Position numbers and translations under genes: made by a program
The notes under the pieces: model-generated
The model's database searches: none
What the model was told of the DNA's origin: nothing
Seen by the model: the letters and a program-made list of their open reading frames with translations, nothing else
Assembly: GCA_964460185.1 (NCBI GenBank)
Contig: CAYWTM010000046.1
Location: 1-22,549 of the forward strand
DNA: 22,549 nucleotides
Source of the DNA: JAVJPJ01 sp040217295
GTDB taxonomy: Bacteria; Pseudomonadota; Alphaproteobacteria; Rhodobacterales; Rhodobacteraceae
Direction of reading: 5' to 3'
Shown: positions 7,145 through 15,803 of the stretch, one piece after another
Layout of the letters: each line of letters begins with the position of its first letter
Numbering within the stretch: the first letter of the stretch is position 1

Positions 7145-9276
7145 CGACCGACCGACCAGCGGATAACGACAGGATGCGCGGGCTCGATGCGCTGTTTCGG
7201 CCGCGTGCCGTAGCGGTGATCGGGGCCTCGGACGATCCGCGCAAGATCGGGGGGCGACCGCTGCGCTACATGCGTGAGGCGGGTACCGAGATCACGGTTT
7301 ATCCGGTCAACCCGATGCGCGAGACGGTGCAGGGGTTCAAGGCCTATCCTCATATCGGCGCCCTGCCCGAGCCAGTGGATCAGGCGATCTTGACGGTCGG
7401 CGCGGCCCTTGCCGAAGACGCGGTGCGCGATTGCCTGGCCGCCGGAGTGCGCTCGATCGTGATGTTCACCGCCGGTTTCGCCGAGGCCGGCGAGGAGGGG
7501 CGCGCGGCGCAGGATCGGATCGCGGCGATGGTGCGGGGCGCGGGTGCGCGGCTTCTGGGGCCCAACGCAATGGGACTGTTCAATACCGCCGACCGGGTCT
7601 ATTCGACGTTTTCGACCGGCCTCGACCGGGGCCTGCCTGCGCTTGGCCGGGTGGGCATGGTAAGCCAGAGCGGCGCGGTCGGCTCCTATATGCAGAACCT
7701 CGCGGTGCGGCGGGGAATCAAGATCTCGAAATTCGTGGCCACGGGCAATGAGGCTGACGTGCAGGCGCAGGATTGCGTCGAGTGGCTGGCCCATGATCCC
7801 GATACCGATCTGATCATGCTCTATCTGGAGGGGTGCCGGGACGGGCCAGGGTTGATCCGGGCCTTGGCGGCGGCGCGGGCGGCGGGCAAGCCGGTGGTGG
7901 TGCTGAAGGCGGGGATGACCGATGCGGGCCAGGCGGTGGCGGCCTCGCATACCGGCGCGTTGGCGACATCGGTGGAGGTGTTCGAGACGGCGCTGCGCGA
8001 AGGCGGTGCCTATCGAGCCGAGACCCTGACGGAAATGGTGGATGTGGCCTATGCGGCCTCGTTGGGGGTGCTCAACCCGTCGCGGGATGTGGGGATCGTC
8101 ACGGTGTCGGGCGGTGTGGGGGTCCTGGCGACCGATGCTTGCGTCGAGGCGGGGCTGCGCTTGCCGCCGATCTCGGAAAGCGCCTTTGACGAGGTCGCGG
8201 CCAAGCTGCCGCTGGCGGTGGGGCGCAATCCGCTCGACACCACGGCGCAGACCATGGGCGACCGGACGGTGTTCACCCGCAGTCTCGATATCTTCCTGCG
8301 CGATCGGGAGTTCGGCTCGGTGATGATCTTCCTGGCCAATGCCGGGCTGAACCCCCGCGACATGGAGAGCATGCGCGCCGATCTGCTGCGCATCCGGGCC
8401 GAGCATCCGGGGCGCCAACTGGCGCTGTGCCTGCAATCGACGCCCGAGATCCGGGCGGCGTGGGAGGCCGAGGGGTATCTGGTGTTCGAGGACCCGGCGC
8501 ATGGCATCCGCGCCTTGGCGGGCGCGATCCGTCTGGCCGAGACACGGAAGGCCGCGCCCCCTGCCCCGGCCCCCGCCCTACCCGCGGCGGTGGGCCTGCG
8601 CGCCAGCCCCGACGAGGCCGAGGCAATGGCGCTGCTGTCGGCCGCCGGGGTGCCCTTCGCGCCGGCGCGGGTGGCTGCGGACGCGGAGGCCGCCGTGGCC
8701 GCGGCCGAGGCAGTGGGCTATCCCGTGGCGCTGAAGGTACTGTCGCCCGATATTGCCCATAAATCCGAGGTAGGCGGCGTGGCGCTCGACCTGGCCGACG
8801 GGGCGGCGGTGCGCGCGGCCTTCGGGCAGGTGATGGCGCGGGCCGCCGCAGCCGAGCCCGGCGCCGAGTTGCGCGGGGTCACCGTGGCGCGGATGCTGAC
8901 GGGAGGGGTGCAGACCATCATCGGCGCACACCGCGACCCGACCTTCGGGCCGGTGGTGATGGTGGGGCTGGGCGGAATCTTTACCGAGGTGTTGAAGGAC
9001 ACCGCGCTCCGGCTGGCACCGGTGGACCGGGCCACGGCCCTTGAGATGATCCGCGGCCTGCGCGGTTTTGCCTTGCTGGACGGGGCCCGGGGGCAGGAGC
9101 CTGTCGCGCTGGAACCCATCGCAGAGGCCATCGTGGCGGTGTCGCGCTTCATCGCGGCGCAGGGCGCGGACGTGACGGCGGTGGAGATCAACCCCTTCGT
9201 GGCGCGCCCAGATGGGGGCGCGGGGGTGGATGCGCTGATATTGGTGACGCCGCCAGGCCGCACGGGCCAGCCCTAG
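7141..9276 (+). CDS. Acyl-CoA synthetase, NDP(ADP)-forming, fused alpha-beta
   Basis: A 711-residue acid-CoA ligase of the ADP-forming acetyl-CoA/succinyl-CoA synthetase superfamily, converting a carboxylate, CoA and ATP to acyl-CoA, ADP and phosphate. The N-terminal CoA-binding Rossmann domain shows RAVAVIGASDDPRKIGGRPL (about residues 23-42). A ligase domain follows with LGPNAMGLFN and MVSQSGAVGSYM. SHTGALATSVEVF carries the phosphorylated His at about residue 270. The C-terminal ATP-grasp half has PVALKVLSPDIAHKSEVGG and ends in VEINPFVARPDGG. No C-terminal acetyltransferase domain is fused, unlike Pat-type relatives. It is last in the plus operon and overlaps the ACAD before it (ATGA). 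A paralogue lies at 10502-12622 on the other strand. The acid substrate is unknown. Confidence 0.93.
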   Translation: MTTDRPADNDRMRGLDALFRPRAVAVIGASDDPRKIGGRPLRYMREAGTEITVYPVNPMRETVQGFKAYPHIGALPEPVDQAILTVGAALAEDAVRDCLAAGVRSIVMFTAGFAEAGEEGRAAQDRIAAMVRGAGARLLGPNAMGLFNTADRVYSTFSTGLDRGLPALGRVGMVSQSGAVGSYMQNLAVRRGIKISKFVATGNEADVQAQDCVEWLAHDPDTDLIMLYLEGCRDGPGLIRALAAARAAGKPVVVLKAGMTDAGQAVAASHTGALATSVEVFETALREGGAYRAETLTEMVDVAYAASLGVLNPSRDVGIVTVSGGVGVLATDACVEAGLRLPPISESAFDEVAAKLPLAVGRNPLDTTAQTMGDRTVFTRSLDIFLRDREFGSVMIFLANAGLNPRDMESMRADLLRIRAEHPGRQLALCLQSTPEIRAAWEAEGYLVFEDPAHGIRALAGAIRLAETRKAAPPAPAPALPAAVGLRASPDEAEAMALLSAAGVPFAPARVAADAEAAVAAAEAVGYPVALKVLSPDIAHKSEVGGVALDLADGAAVRAAFGQVMARAAAAEPGAELRGVTVARMLTGGVQTIIGAHRDPTFGPVVMVGLGGIFTEVLKDTALRLAPVDRATALEMIRGLRGFALLDGARGQEPVALEPIAEAIVAVSRFIAAQGADVTAVEINPFVARPDGGAGVDALILVTPPGRTGQP

Positions 9277-9443
9277 GACCGAGGCCGCGCGCCGGGAACA
9301 TGGGGTATCGCCCGCGTTTCGCGGCTGTGGCCCCCTCCCTGACCGATCGCACCGCCAAGCCAAGGGCCATTCGGCGACCTTGTCGGAACGCGGGGGTTTT
9401 GGCGGACAGGCGACGGTGCCTTGGGCGCCCCCGTAAAATGGAA

Positions 9444-9477
9444 ATCCCCCGCGCCGCGGATTGGCGGCGCGGGGGAT
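9444..9477. terminator. Strong bidirectional intrinsic terminator
   Basis: A perfect 14-bp GC-rich stem (ATCCCCCGCGCCGC paired with GCGGCGCGGGGGAT) encloses a 6-base loop. T-rich tails follow on both sides: TTGTTTT within ten bases on the plus strand, and TTCCATTTT on the minus strand. It lies between the convergent ends of the plus operon (9276) and tctC (9497), so it probably stops both. The remaining bases of the 220-base gap (9277-9443) show nothing recognisable. Confidence 0.85.
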
Positions 9478-9496
9478 CGGTTGTTTTCCGGCGCGA

Positions 9497-10453
9497 TCAG
9501 TTGGGGGCGAGGCCCCGCGCCGCGGCAAGCTCGGCCCAGTAGGTCAGTTCGCGTTCGATCTGGGCTTCGAACTCGGCGACGCTGTTCGGGCGGGCCTGGA
9601 AGTTGATGTTTTCCAGCCGCTCCGCCACCGACGGGTTCTCCAGTGCGGTCGCGATGCCATCGTTGATCGCCTGGGCGACGTCATCGGGCACACCTGCAGG
9701 CGCGAAAAGACCGACCCAAAAGGTCGCGTTGATCCCTTCAAGCCCCAGTTCGGCCGTGGAAGGCATATCGGGCAGCACCGAGATACGGACATCGCCGGGG
9801 GTGGCCAGCCCACGCAGGTTGCCCGCGCGGATGTTGTCGAGCGTCGAGCCCGGCGTGGAGGCATAGATATCGGCATGCCCCCCGAGCACCGCCGCCGCGG
9901 CATCCCCGCCGCCGCTGTAGTGGACCGTTTCCATCACGATCCCGGCCGCCTGCATAAGCATCTCGACGGTGAAATGGGTGGTCGTGCCCAGGCCTGCGGT
10001 AGCCGCGAACAATTCCCGCTCGCGGGCTTCCTCGATGAATTCCAGGATATTGGTGGCCTCGGTGCTGGGCCCGGCAACGAAGACCATGGGAATATAGCCC
10101 AGCAGCCCGATGGGCTGGATATCGGCACGCGGATCGAAAGGGATATCGGGCAGGACGGCAGGCCCGGTTGCAAAGGCCGAGGTGGTGAACAGCAACGTGT
10201 AGCCATCCGGTGTCGACGTGGCCACATGGGCCGAGCCGATCATCGAGCCGCCGCCGGGGCGGTTTTCCACGATGACCGGCTGGCCCCAGGCCTCCTGCAG
10301 GGCGCCTGCTACCTCGCGACTCAGCCCGTCAGTGACGCCGCCGGCGCCGTATGGCACCACGATGGTAACGGGTTGGGATGGGAAGCTTTGGGCGGTGGCG
10401 GCACCCGTGGCCAAGGCGGCCGCCATGGTGGCGGCGATGGTCAAGCGTTTCAT
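9497..10453 (-). CDS. tctC: TctC/Bug-family periplasmic solute-binding protein
   Basis: The 318-residue extracytoplasmic receptor of a tripartite tricarboxylate transporter. A Sec signal peptide is plain (MKRLTIAATMAAALATGAATA, cut near residue 21-22; no lipobox Cys). The mature protein starts with PSQPVTIVVPYGAGGVTD, the ligand-loop signature of Bug proteins, then VIVENRPGGGSMIG, PDGYTLLF and the distal LPDMPSTAELG. Bug proteins bind carboxylates through backbone contacts, so the ligand is not readable. It is the last gene of the minus operon, 48 bases after the ligase, with AGGAGGAG upstream of its ATG. Its membrane partners tctB-tctA are about 6.5 kb away in a separate operon, suggesting that this receptor captures the acid handled by the intervening catabolic genes. 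Confidence 0.95.
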   Translation of the reverse strand: MKRLTIAATMAAALATGAATAQSFPSQPVTIVVPYGAGGVTDGLSREVAGALQEAWGQPVIVENRPGGGSMIGSAHVATSTPDGYTLLFTTSAFATGPAVLPDIPFDPRADIQPIGLLGYIPMVFVAGPSTEATNILEFIEEARERELFAATAGLGTTTHFTVEMLMQAAGIVMETVHYSGGGDAAAAVLGGHADIYASTPGSTLDNIRAGNLRGLATPGDVRISVLPDMPSTAELGLEGINATFWVGLFAPAGVPDDVAQAINDGIATALENPSVAERLENINFQARPNSVAEFEAQIERELTYWAELAAARGLAPN

Positions 10454-10501
10454 GTCAGTGTCTCCTCCTGGTTGGTTGGTCTTTACCGACGCCCTCCTGC
10501 G

Positions 10502-12622
10502 TCAGTCTTGTGAGAGCCGAAACAGCGCATCGACCGCCACGGCCCCCTGCCCGTCCGCCATGACGACGAGCGGGTTAACCTCTGCTTCTGTTACTTCTGG
10601 ATGTGTGCCCGCCGCGAGTTTCGACATCGCCACCAGCACCCCCGCGAGCGCGTCGAGATCTCCGGAGGGGCGGCCGCGAAAGCCCGCAAGCAAACGGGTG
10701 GCGCGCACCTCGGCGATCATCTCGCGCGCGGTCTCGCGGTCGATGGGAGCAAGCCGGAGGCTGGTGTCGCGGTGCAACTCGGCGGCGATGCCGCCCGCAC
10801 TCAGAATGACGATCGGCCCCACCTGTGGGTCGCGGCGGATGCCCACGAGCATTTCGCCCAGGCCCCGGATCATCGGCTGTACCAGAATGCGGAAAGGTCC
10901 CGGCCCCGGCACGGCGGCCTCGGCGCGCGCCACGATCCGGGCCATGGCGGCGGTGAGCGCGGGGGCGTCGGGCAGGTCAAGCGCGACGCCTCCGATGTCG
11001 GATTTGTGGGCGATGCCGGGCGCCATGAGCTTGGCCGCGACCGGGTAGTCGAAAGGAAGATCGGGCGGGGTTGCGCCGGGGTCCAGCAAGACGAAGGGCG
11101 CGTGTTTGATCCCCGCGCCGTCGAGCAGTCCATAGGCGGCGGCCTCGTCGAGCAGGCGCGACGCGCGCGCGGGGGTCGGCAGCGGCGGGGCTTCGGCCAG
11201 CCGCGGGGGGCGGCGAGCGAAGGCAGCGGCGATGGCGTCGGCGCAGGTCTCGGGCGTGGCGAAGGCAGGAACACCTGCGGCGGCGAGCGCGCGCAGGGCC
11301 TCGGGCGCGTCGGGCACGAGGTAGGCCGCAAGGGGGGTGGCAGCAGTGTCGGCGGTGGCGGCGTCGATGATGGGGCGTACCGCGAGGTCGGGATTGAACC
11401 GCGCCGAGGAACCCACGGTGGCCAGCACCAGATCGAATTCCGGTGCGGCGCGCAGGATATCGAGGGCGGGTTTCATCACCTCATAGCGGGTGCCCGCGAG
11501 CGTCAGATCGAGGATGCGCCCGACGCCTGCGTCGATACCGGCGGCGCGCAGCCTGTCGCACGTCTCGGGCGTGGGGGCGACGATATCGAGTCCACGGAGC
11601 GCCAGGCGGTCCACCGCCATGGCCGCGCCACCGCCGGTGGTGGTCACAACGCCGATGCGCGCGGGCCGGTCGCGGCGGGCGGGCGCGATGCGGCGCAGCA
11701 GCGGTGCGATGTCGACCAGCGTGTCGAAGGCGTCGACGCGGGCGATGCCGCAATCGCGCAAGAAGGCCTCGGCCACCGCGTCCGAGCCCGCCAGCGCGCC
11801 GGTGTGGGTGAGGGTCAACTCGGCCCCCGCCTCGGTGCGGCCCAGTTTATAGGCGGCCACTGGCTTGCCCCGCGCGGCGGCGGCTTGGGCGAAGGCGCGC
11901 AGGTGGTCGGCATGGGCGAGTGATTCGAGAAACAAAAGGTAGCTGTCGATCTCGGGGCGATCGAGGGTGGCGGCGCAGATCTCGCCGATGGAGAGATCGA
12001 CCTCCCCGCCGACCGACACCAGCCCGGAAAAGCCCGCCCCCCGCAGCTTGCCCCGTGACAGGAGCGCGCCGATCAGGCTGCCGGAATGGGAGGCGACGAA
12101 GACCCCGCCGCGCGGCAGGTCGCCATCGGCGAAACCCGCGTTGGCGGTCAGCGCCAAGCCGGTATGGGGGTTGGCTACGCCGATGCTGGAGGGGCCCAGA
12201 ACGCGGGTCGGGCCGGCGCGCACCAGCCGTGCAAGGGCTGCCTGGTTGGCCGCGCCCTCGGGCCCGGCCTCGGAAAAGCCGCCCGCCAGAATGGTGGCAA
12301 GCGGCACGCTCAGGCGGTTGCATTCGGCCAGGGTAGCCAGCGCGATCTCGGCACCGGTCAGGATGAAGACATGGTCGGGGCGTTCGGGCAGGGAGGCAAG
12401 ATCGGGCCAGGCGGGTTGGCCTTGGACGCTGTCGCGGTGTGGATTGACAGGGTAGACGGTACCTTGCCAGCCCGCCCGGCGCAGGAAGTGCAGCGGGCGG
12501 CCCGCCGTCTTGGCCGCCGCATCCGATACCCCCACCAGCGCCACCGAACCCGGCCAGAGCATTGCCTGCATCCAAGGACTGGCGCCGGCAGCGGTGGGTA
12601 TGGTGGCGCCCTGCATGCTCAT
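10502..12622 (-). CDS. Acyl-CoA synthetase, NDP(ADP)-forming, fused alpha-beta (second copy)
   Basis: A 706-residue paralogue of the ligase at 7141-9276, same domain order. The CoA-binding domain has SVALVGVSDAAAKTAGRPL (about residues 26-44). LGPSSIGVAN and VASHSGSLIG follow. The phosphohistidine is in TLTHTGALAGSD (His at about 273). The ATP-grasp half has YPVAAKLMAPGIAHKSDIGG and EAEVNPLVVMADGQ. Divergence from the first copy is large in the middle, so substrate ranges may differ. The start at 12622 overlaps the upstream ACAD stop (ATGA), which favours it over the ATG two codons on. It is followed by tctC. Together ACAD, ligase and receptor suggest it activates the acid delivered by the Tct transporter; this is inferred from context. 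Confidence 0.92.
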   Translation of the reverse strand: MSMQGATIPTAAGASPWMQAMLWPGSVALVGVSDAAAKTAGRPLHFLRRAGWQGTVYPVNPHRDSVQGQPAWPDLASLPERPDHVFILTGAEIALATLAECNRLSVPLATILAGGFSEAGPEGAANQAALARLVRAGPTRVLGPSSIGVANPHTGLALTANAGFADGDLPRGGVFVASHSGSLIGALLSRGKLRGAGFSGLVSVGGEVDLSIGEICAATLDRPEIDSYLLFLESLAHADHLRAFAQAAAARGKPVAAYKLGRTEAGAELTLTHTGALAGSDAVAEAFLRDCGIARVDAFDTLVDIAPLLRRIAPARRDRPARIGVVTTTGGGAAMAVDRLALRGLDIVAPTPETCDRLRAAGIDAGVGRILDLTLAGTRYEVMKPALDILRAAPEFDLVLATVGSSARFNPDLAVRPIIDAATADTAATPLAAYLVPDAPEALRALAAAGVPAFATPETCADAIAAAFARRPPRLAEAPPLPTPARASRLLDEAAAYGLLDGAGIKHAPFVLLDPGATPPDLPFDYPVAAKLMAPGIAHKSDIGGVALDLPDAPALTAAMARIVARAEAAVPGPGPFRILVQPMIRGLGEMLVGIRRDPQVGPIVILSAGGIAAELHRDTSLRLAPIDRETAREMIAEVRATRLLAGFRGRPSGDLDALAGVLVAMSKLAAGTHPEVTEAEVNPLVVMADGQGAVAVDALFRLSQD

Positions 12623-13767
12623 CCCGCGCGCTGACTGAAGCGGCGCTCGAAGACGCTTTCGGCAATTCGGTTTTTCAGCATCTCGATAGAGCCGCCCGCG
12701 ATCATCCAGCCGCGGGTGCGCTTGACACAGTATTCCACCAGGGACTCGGTGCTGTAGCCGTAGCCCCCCATGGCCTGCATCGCCTCGTTGGCGACCTCGA
12801 AGCCCGCCTGGTTGCAGGCAAGCTTGGCCATGGCGGTCTCGTCAGCAGACGGCAGGCCGCCATCCGCGCTGCGCACGGCACGGTAAAGCAATAGCTGTGC
12901 GGCTTCCAGTTTGAGGGCCATCTCGGCGAATTTCCACTGCAGGCCCTGGAACTCGCACAGAGGCCGGCCGAATTGGCGACGCTCCATCACATAGCGACGG
13001 GAGACTTCGAAAGCGTGACGCCCAAGGGCAAGCGAGCGAGCGGAATTGCCCAGGCGTTCGACGTTGAAGCCCGACATCTGTTTCTTGAAGCCACCGGGGC
13101 CGAGCAGGATATTTTCCTCGGGGATGAGGCAGTTGTCGAAATAGAGCGGACACCACTCCTCGCCCGACATGAACGCCGAGCGCGCGCCGATGACGAAGCC
13201 CGGCGCGCCGCGTTCGACCAGGACCGAGCCGATCCCGTCGATCCCCGGCCCGAAGCGGACATAGATCAGGAACAGCCCTGCCTCGGGGCTGTGGGTGGAA
13301 AAGACCTTGGCGCCGTTGACGATATAGCCCGCGCCGTCGGGGGCTTGGATGGCGGTGGTGGTGAGATCGGTGGCAGCCGAGCCCGCGTCGGGTTCGCTCA
13401 TGCCAAGAGAGATCAGGGCCTGGCCTTCCAGAAGCGCGGGCAGCCAGCGGGATTTCTGATCGGGCGTGGCGTATTCGGCGAAGGTGCGCAGGGGACCGAA
13501 ATTGCCCGCCTGCACGATATCGGCGCTTTTGGGACAGACGAGCGCCAGTTCCTGGATCGCCACCACGGCATCCATGAGGGTGCCGCCGATGCCGCCGTCC
13601 TCCTCGCGCACGGTGATGCCCATGAGGCCGATCTCTGACAGGCGTCGGGCGATCTCCCAGGGGAACTCGCGACTATGGGCGCGGGCCAAGGCGCCCTCGG
13701 TCAGTTCGGCCTGGGCGAAGCGGCGGACCATATCGCCAAAGGCGCGGTTCTCGTCGGTTAGAAACAT
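12619..13767 (-). CDS. Acyl-CoA dehydrogenase (third copy)
   Basis: A complete 382-residue ACAD. ISLGMSEPDAGSAATDL (about residues 117-133) and NGAKVFSTHSPEAGLFL form the flavin-binding barrel; RRQFGRPLCEFQGLQWKFAEMAL is the conserved FAD/dimer helix; AMGGYGYSTESLVEY and GGSIEMLKNRIAESVF form the C-terminal part. The C-terminal catalytic Glu site reads MIAGG (Ala), but FNVERLGNSARS keeps a helix-G Glu at about residue 237. The chemistry is expected to be alpha,beta-dehydrogenation with ETF as acceptor, with a branched or bulky substrate more likely. Unlike the plus-strand pair it has no neighbouring partner subunit, so a homotetramer is expected. The ligase gene starts inside its stop. Upstream, 109 bases separate it from the MaoC-type gene and could hold an internal promoter. 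Confidence 0.93.
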   Translation of the reverse strand: MFLTDENRAFGDMVRRFAQAELTEGALARAHSREFPWEIARRLSEIGLMGITVREEDGGIGGTLMDAVVAIQELALVCPKSADIVQAGNFGPLRTFAEYATPDQKSRWLPALLEGQALISLGMSEPDAGSAATDLTTTAIQAPDGAGYIVNGAKVFSTHSPEAGLFLIYVRFGPGIDGIGSVLVERGAPGFVIGARSAFMSGEEWCPLYFDNCLIPEENILLGPGGFKKQMSGFNVERLGNSARSLALGRHAFEVSRRYVMERRQFGRPLCEFQGLQWKFAEMALKLEAAQLLLYRAVRSADGGLPSADETAMAKLACNQAGFEVANEAMQAMGGYGYSTESLVEYCVKRTRGWMIAGGSIEMLKNRIAESVFERRFSQRAG

Positions 13768-13876
13768 GGGCGCACGTATCCTGCTTCGTGGTCTTGGGGG
13801 CAGTGTGGGGGTGCCGGGCCGAGGCTTACAGTCTCCTGGAGGTCAGTTGACCATGATCTCCGGCTATGGCTCGGGT

Positions 13877-14761
13877 TCAGGTCAAGTAGTCGGGGTCGGG
13901 GGCCGTGGGGCCAAGAAGCGCGCGTCCGGCATCGAGCACGCGCACGCCCCGGTCACGCACAAGCGCCCGGAACGAGGCCAGATCGCCGTCGCGCCAGATC
14001 TCGAATGAGAGGGTTTCACCGGGATAGACGGGGGCCGAAAACCGCGCCTCGACCGAGCGCAGGAGTGTCGCGTCGTGATCGAGCAGCCCGTGGAGCAGCG
14101 CCCGCGCCGCCAGGCCATAGCTGCACAGCCCGTGCAGGATCGGGCGATCGAAACCTGCGCGGCGGGCATAGTCGGGATCGGCGTGCAGCGGGTTGCGGTC
14201 GTTGTTGAGCCGGTAGAGAAGCGCCGCCTCGGGCCGGGTGGGCAGGTCGATGCACAGATCGGGCGCGCGGTCGGGCAGGCGGTGGGAGATGGGCGCGGTG
14301 CCGAAGCCGCCGCCGAATCCGCCATCGGCGCGGCAGAAGGTGCTGTGCAGGATGCTGGCCACGGGCGCGCCGTCGGCGGTGTCGCGCAAGGTGCGCGCGA
14401 CATGGATCAGTGCGCCCTTGTCGCCCTTGTCCTCGACGGCGAGGATGCGCGGCGTGGTCTGGAGCGTGCCCGCCACCGGCAAAGGGCGGTGCAAGAACAC
14501 CCGTTGTTCGCCGTGAACGACCTTGGCACGCGTAATGCCGAAGCGCGGATCGGCGGACCAGGGGCCCGGGTGGCACAAGATCGCGGCCATGGTCGGCACC
14601 GCCTGCAAGCGGGCCTCATAGGCGAAGGAAAGCTGCCCGGGATCGGTGGGGTCCTGCCCGAAGCCAAGGCTGACACCGTAAAGCAAGGTATCGGCTTCGC
14701 TATGGCTGTGCATCAGGGTTGGAAAGCGCCAGTCGCGCAATGCCTGGATATCAAGCGGCAT
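13877..14761 (-). CDS. MaoC-like (R)-specific enoyl-CoA hydratase, hydratase-2 type
   Basis: A 294-residue double hot-dog protein of the MFE-2 hydratase-2 group, adding water to trans-2-enoyl-CoA to give (3R)-hydroxyacyl-CoA. The first half is a degenerate hot dog (FGQDPTDPGQLSF, VVHGEQRVFLHRPLPVAGTL). The second carries the active-site motif YRLNNDRNPLHADPDYA, with the catalytic pair Asp188 and His193, then GFDRPILHGLCSYG. The usual Ser-Gly before the Asp is Asn-Asn here, a small departure. Length matches family members. GGGAGGGCAGGG precedes the ATG. It lies 21 bases after the SDR gene, whose product is expected to use the (3R)-hydroxy ester, so the two genes reproduce two of the domains of peroxisomal MFE-2. 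Confidence 0.92.
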   Translation of the reverse strand: MPLDIQALRDWRFPTLMHSHSEADTLLYGVSLGFGQDPTDPGQLSFAYEARLQAVPTMAAILCHPGPWSADPRFGITRAKVVHGEQRVFLHRPLPVAGTLQTTPRILAVEDKGDKGALIHVARTLRDTADGAPVASILHSTFCRADGGFGGGFGTAPISHRLPDRAPDLCIDLPTRPEAALLYRLNNDRNPLHADPDYARRAGFDRPILHGLCSYGLAARALLHGLLDHDATLLRSVEARFSAPVYPGETLSFEIWRDGDLASFRALVRDRGVRVLDAGRALLGPTAPDPDYLT

Positions 14762-14782
14762 GGCCCTGCCCTCCCTGCCCGG

Positions 14783-15706
14783 TCAGATCGCATCCCACGA
14801 AAACACGTCGCGGGTGCGTTCAAGGGGGGTGAGGCTGGCCTTCAGCGCGCCGGGCAGCGTGTCGGCGAGTTTGCCCACCGTCCAGCCGTCGTCGCGGTGC
14901 AGGGTGCGGATCGGGCGGGGCTGGTTGTAGAGATAGACCTCGTTGCCGCGTGCGCCGAAGACCTGGCCGGAGACGTCGGCGGCGGCGTCGGAGCACAGAA
15001 AGGCGGCCAGCGGCGCGATCTGATCGGCGCGGGTGGTAGTGCGGCGGCGCTCCATCTCGCGCTCCTGGTCTTCGGGGGTCTTGCCGGGGATGCTCTCGAT
15101 CATGCGGCTGAAGGCGTGGGGCGCGATGCAGTTGGAGCGCACTCCGAAGCGGGCCATATCCATCGCGATCGACCGTGACAGCCCCATGATGCCCAGTTTC
15201 GCGGCGGCGTAATTCGCCTGCCCGATGGAGCCGATGAGGCCAGAGGTGGAGGTCATGTGCACCAGCGCGCCGCCGTTTTGTTCGCGGAAATGCGGGGCGG
15301 CGGCACGGCTGATGTTGAAGGCCCCGAAAAGATGCACGCGAAGGACGGCCTCAAACGCGTCTGGCGACATCTTGTGAAAGATCGAGTCGCGCAAGATGCC
15401 CGCGCTGTGGACGACACCGTCGATGCGCCCGAAGCTGTCGCAGGCAAGCGCCACCATTTCCTCGGCACCCGCGAAGTCTGCGACGCTGGCCCCGCAGGAC
15501 AGCGCCTCTCCGCCCGCCGCGCGGATCGCATTGACGACCTCCTGGGCCGGGCCCAGATCGGTACCCGCGCCGTCGAGCGTGGCGCCCAGATCGTTGACGA
15601 TCACCCGCGCGCCCTCGGAGGCCAGGCAGATGGCGATCTCGCGCCCCACGCCGCGCCCCGCGCCGGTCACGACGACAACCTTTCCTTCCAGGTATCTGCC
15701 GGGCAT
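14783..15706 (-). CDS. SDR (3R)-hydroxyacyl-CoA dehydrogenase, MFE-2-like
   Basis: A 307-residue classical short-chain dehydrogenase. The cofactor loop TGAGRGVG is at about residues 15-22, NDLG closes the second strand (family members of this type usually use NAD+), and HSAGIL, STSG (Ser about 153) and NYAAAKLG (Tyr166, Lys170) make the active site. The opening VVVVTGAGRGVGREIA and the long C-terminal tail after about residue 250 match the dehydrogenase domain of peroxisomal MFE-2/17-beta-HSD4 rather than short FabG-type enzymes. The ATG at 15706 has GGAGGAGATCAC directly upstream; the longer frame from 15796 has no such site. It is first in the minus operon leading to MaoC, ACAD, ligase and tctC. 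The 97 bases to the LysR gene may contain its promoter. Confidence 0.92.
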   Translation of the reverse strand: MPGRYLEGKVVVVTGAGRGVGREIAICLASEGARVIVNDLGATLDGAGTDLGPAQEVVNAIRAAGGEALSCGASVADFAGAEEMVALACDSFGRIDGVVHSAGILRDSIFHKMSPDAFEAVLRVHLFGAFNISRAAAPHFREQNGGALVHMTSTSGLIGSIGQANYAAAKLGIMGLSRSIAMDMARFGVRSNCIAPHAFSRMIESIPGKTPEDQEREMERRRTTTRADQIAPLAAFLCSDAAADVSGQVFGARGNEVYLYNQPRPIRTLHRDDGWTVGKLADTLPGALKASLTPLERTRDVFSWDAI

Positions 15707-15803
15707 GTGATCTCCTCCATCCATCGCCGCCTCGTGAGACGATGACTGGCGCAACCAAGGCGTCGTGACAATCCGCTGCCCGTCACCGGGGCGCAAGTTT
15801 TGG

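Noticed and set aside
7021..8502. 493-codon minus frame opposite the first acyl-CoA synthetase
   Set aside because: Antisense shadow with Arg/His-rich composition; the plus strand has strong family motifs throughout.
10601..11923. 440-codon plus frame opposite the second acyl-CoA synthetase
   Set aside because: Gly/Arg-rich antisense shadow without any motif.
14075..15178. 367-codon plus frame spanning MaoC and SDR genes
   Set aside because: Covers two real genes on the other strand and has no family resemblance.
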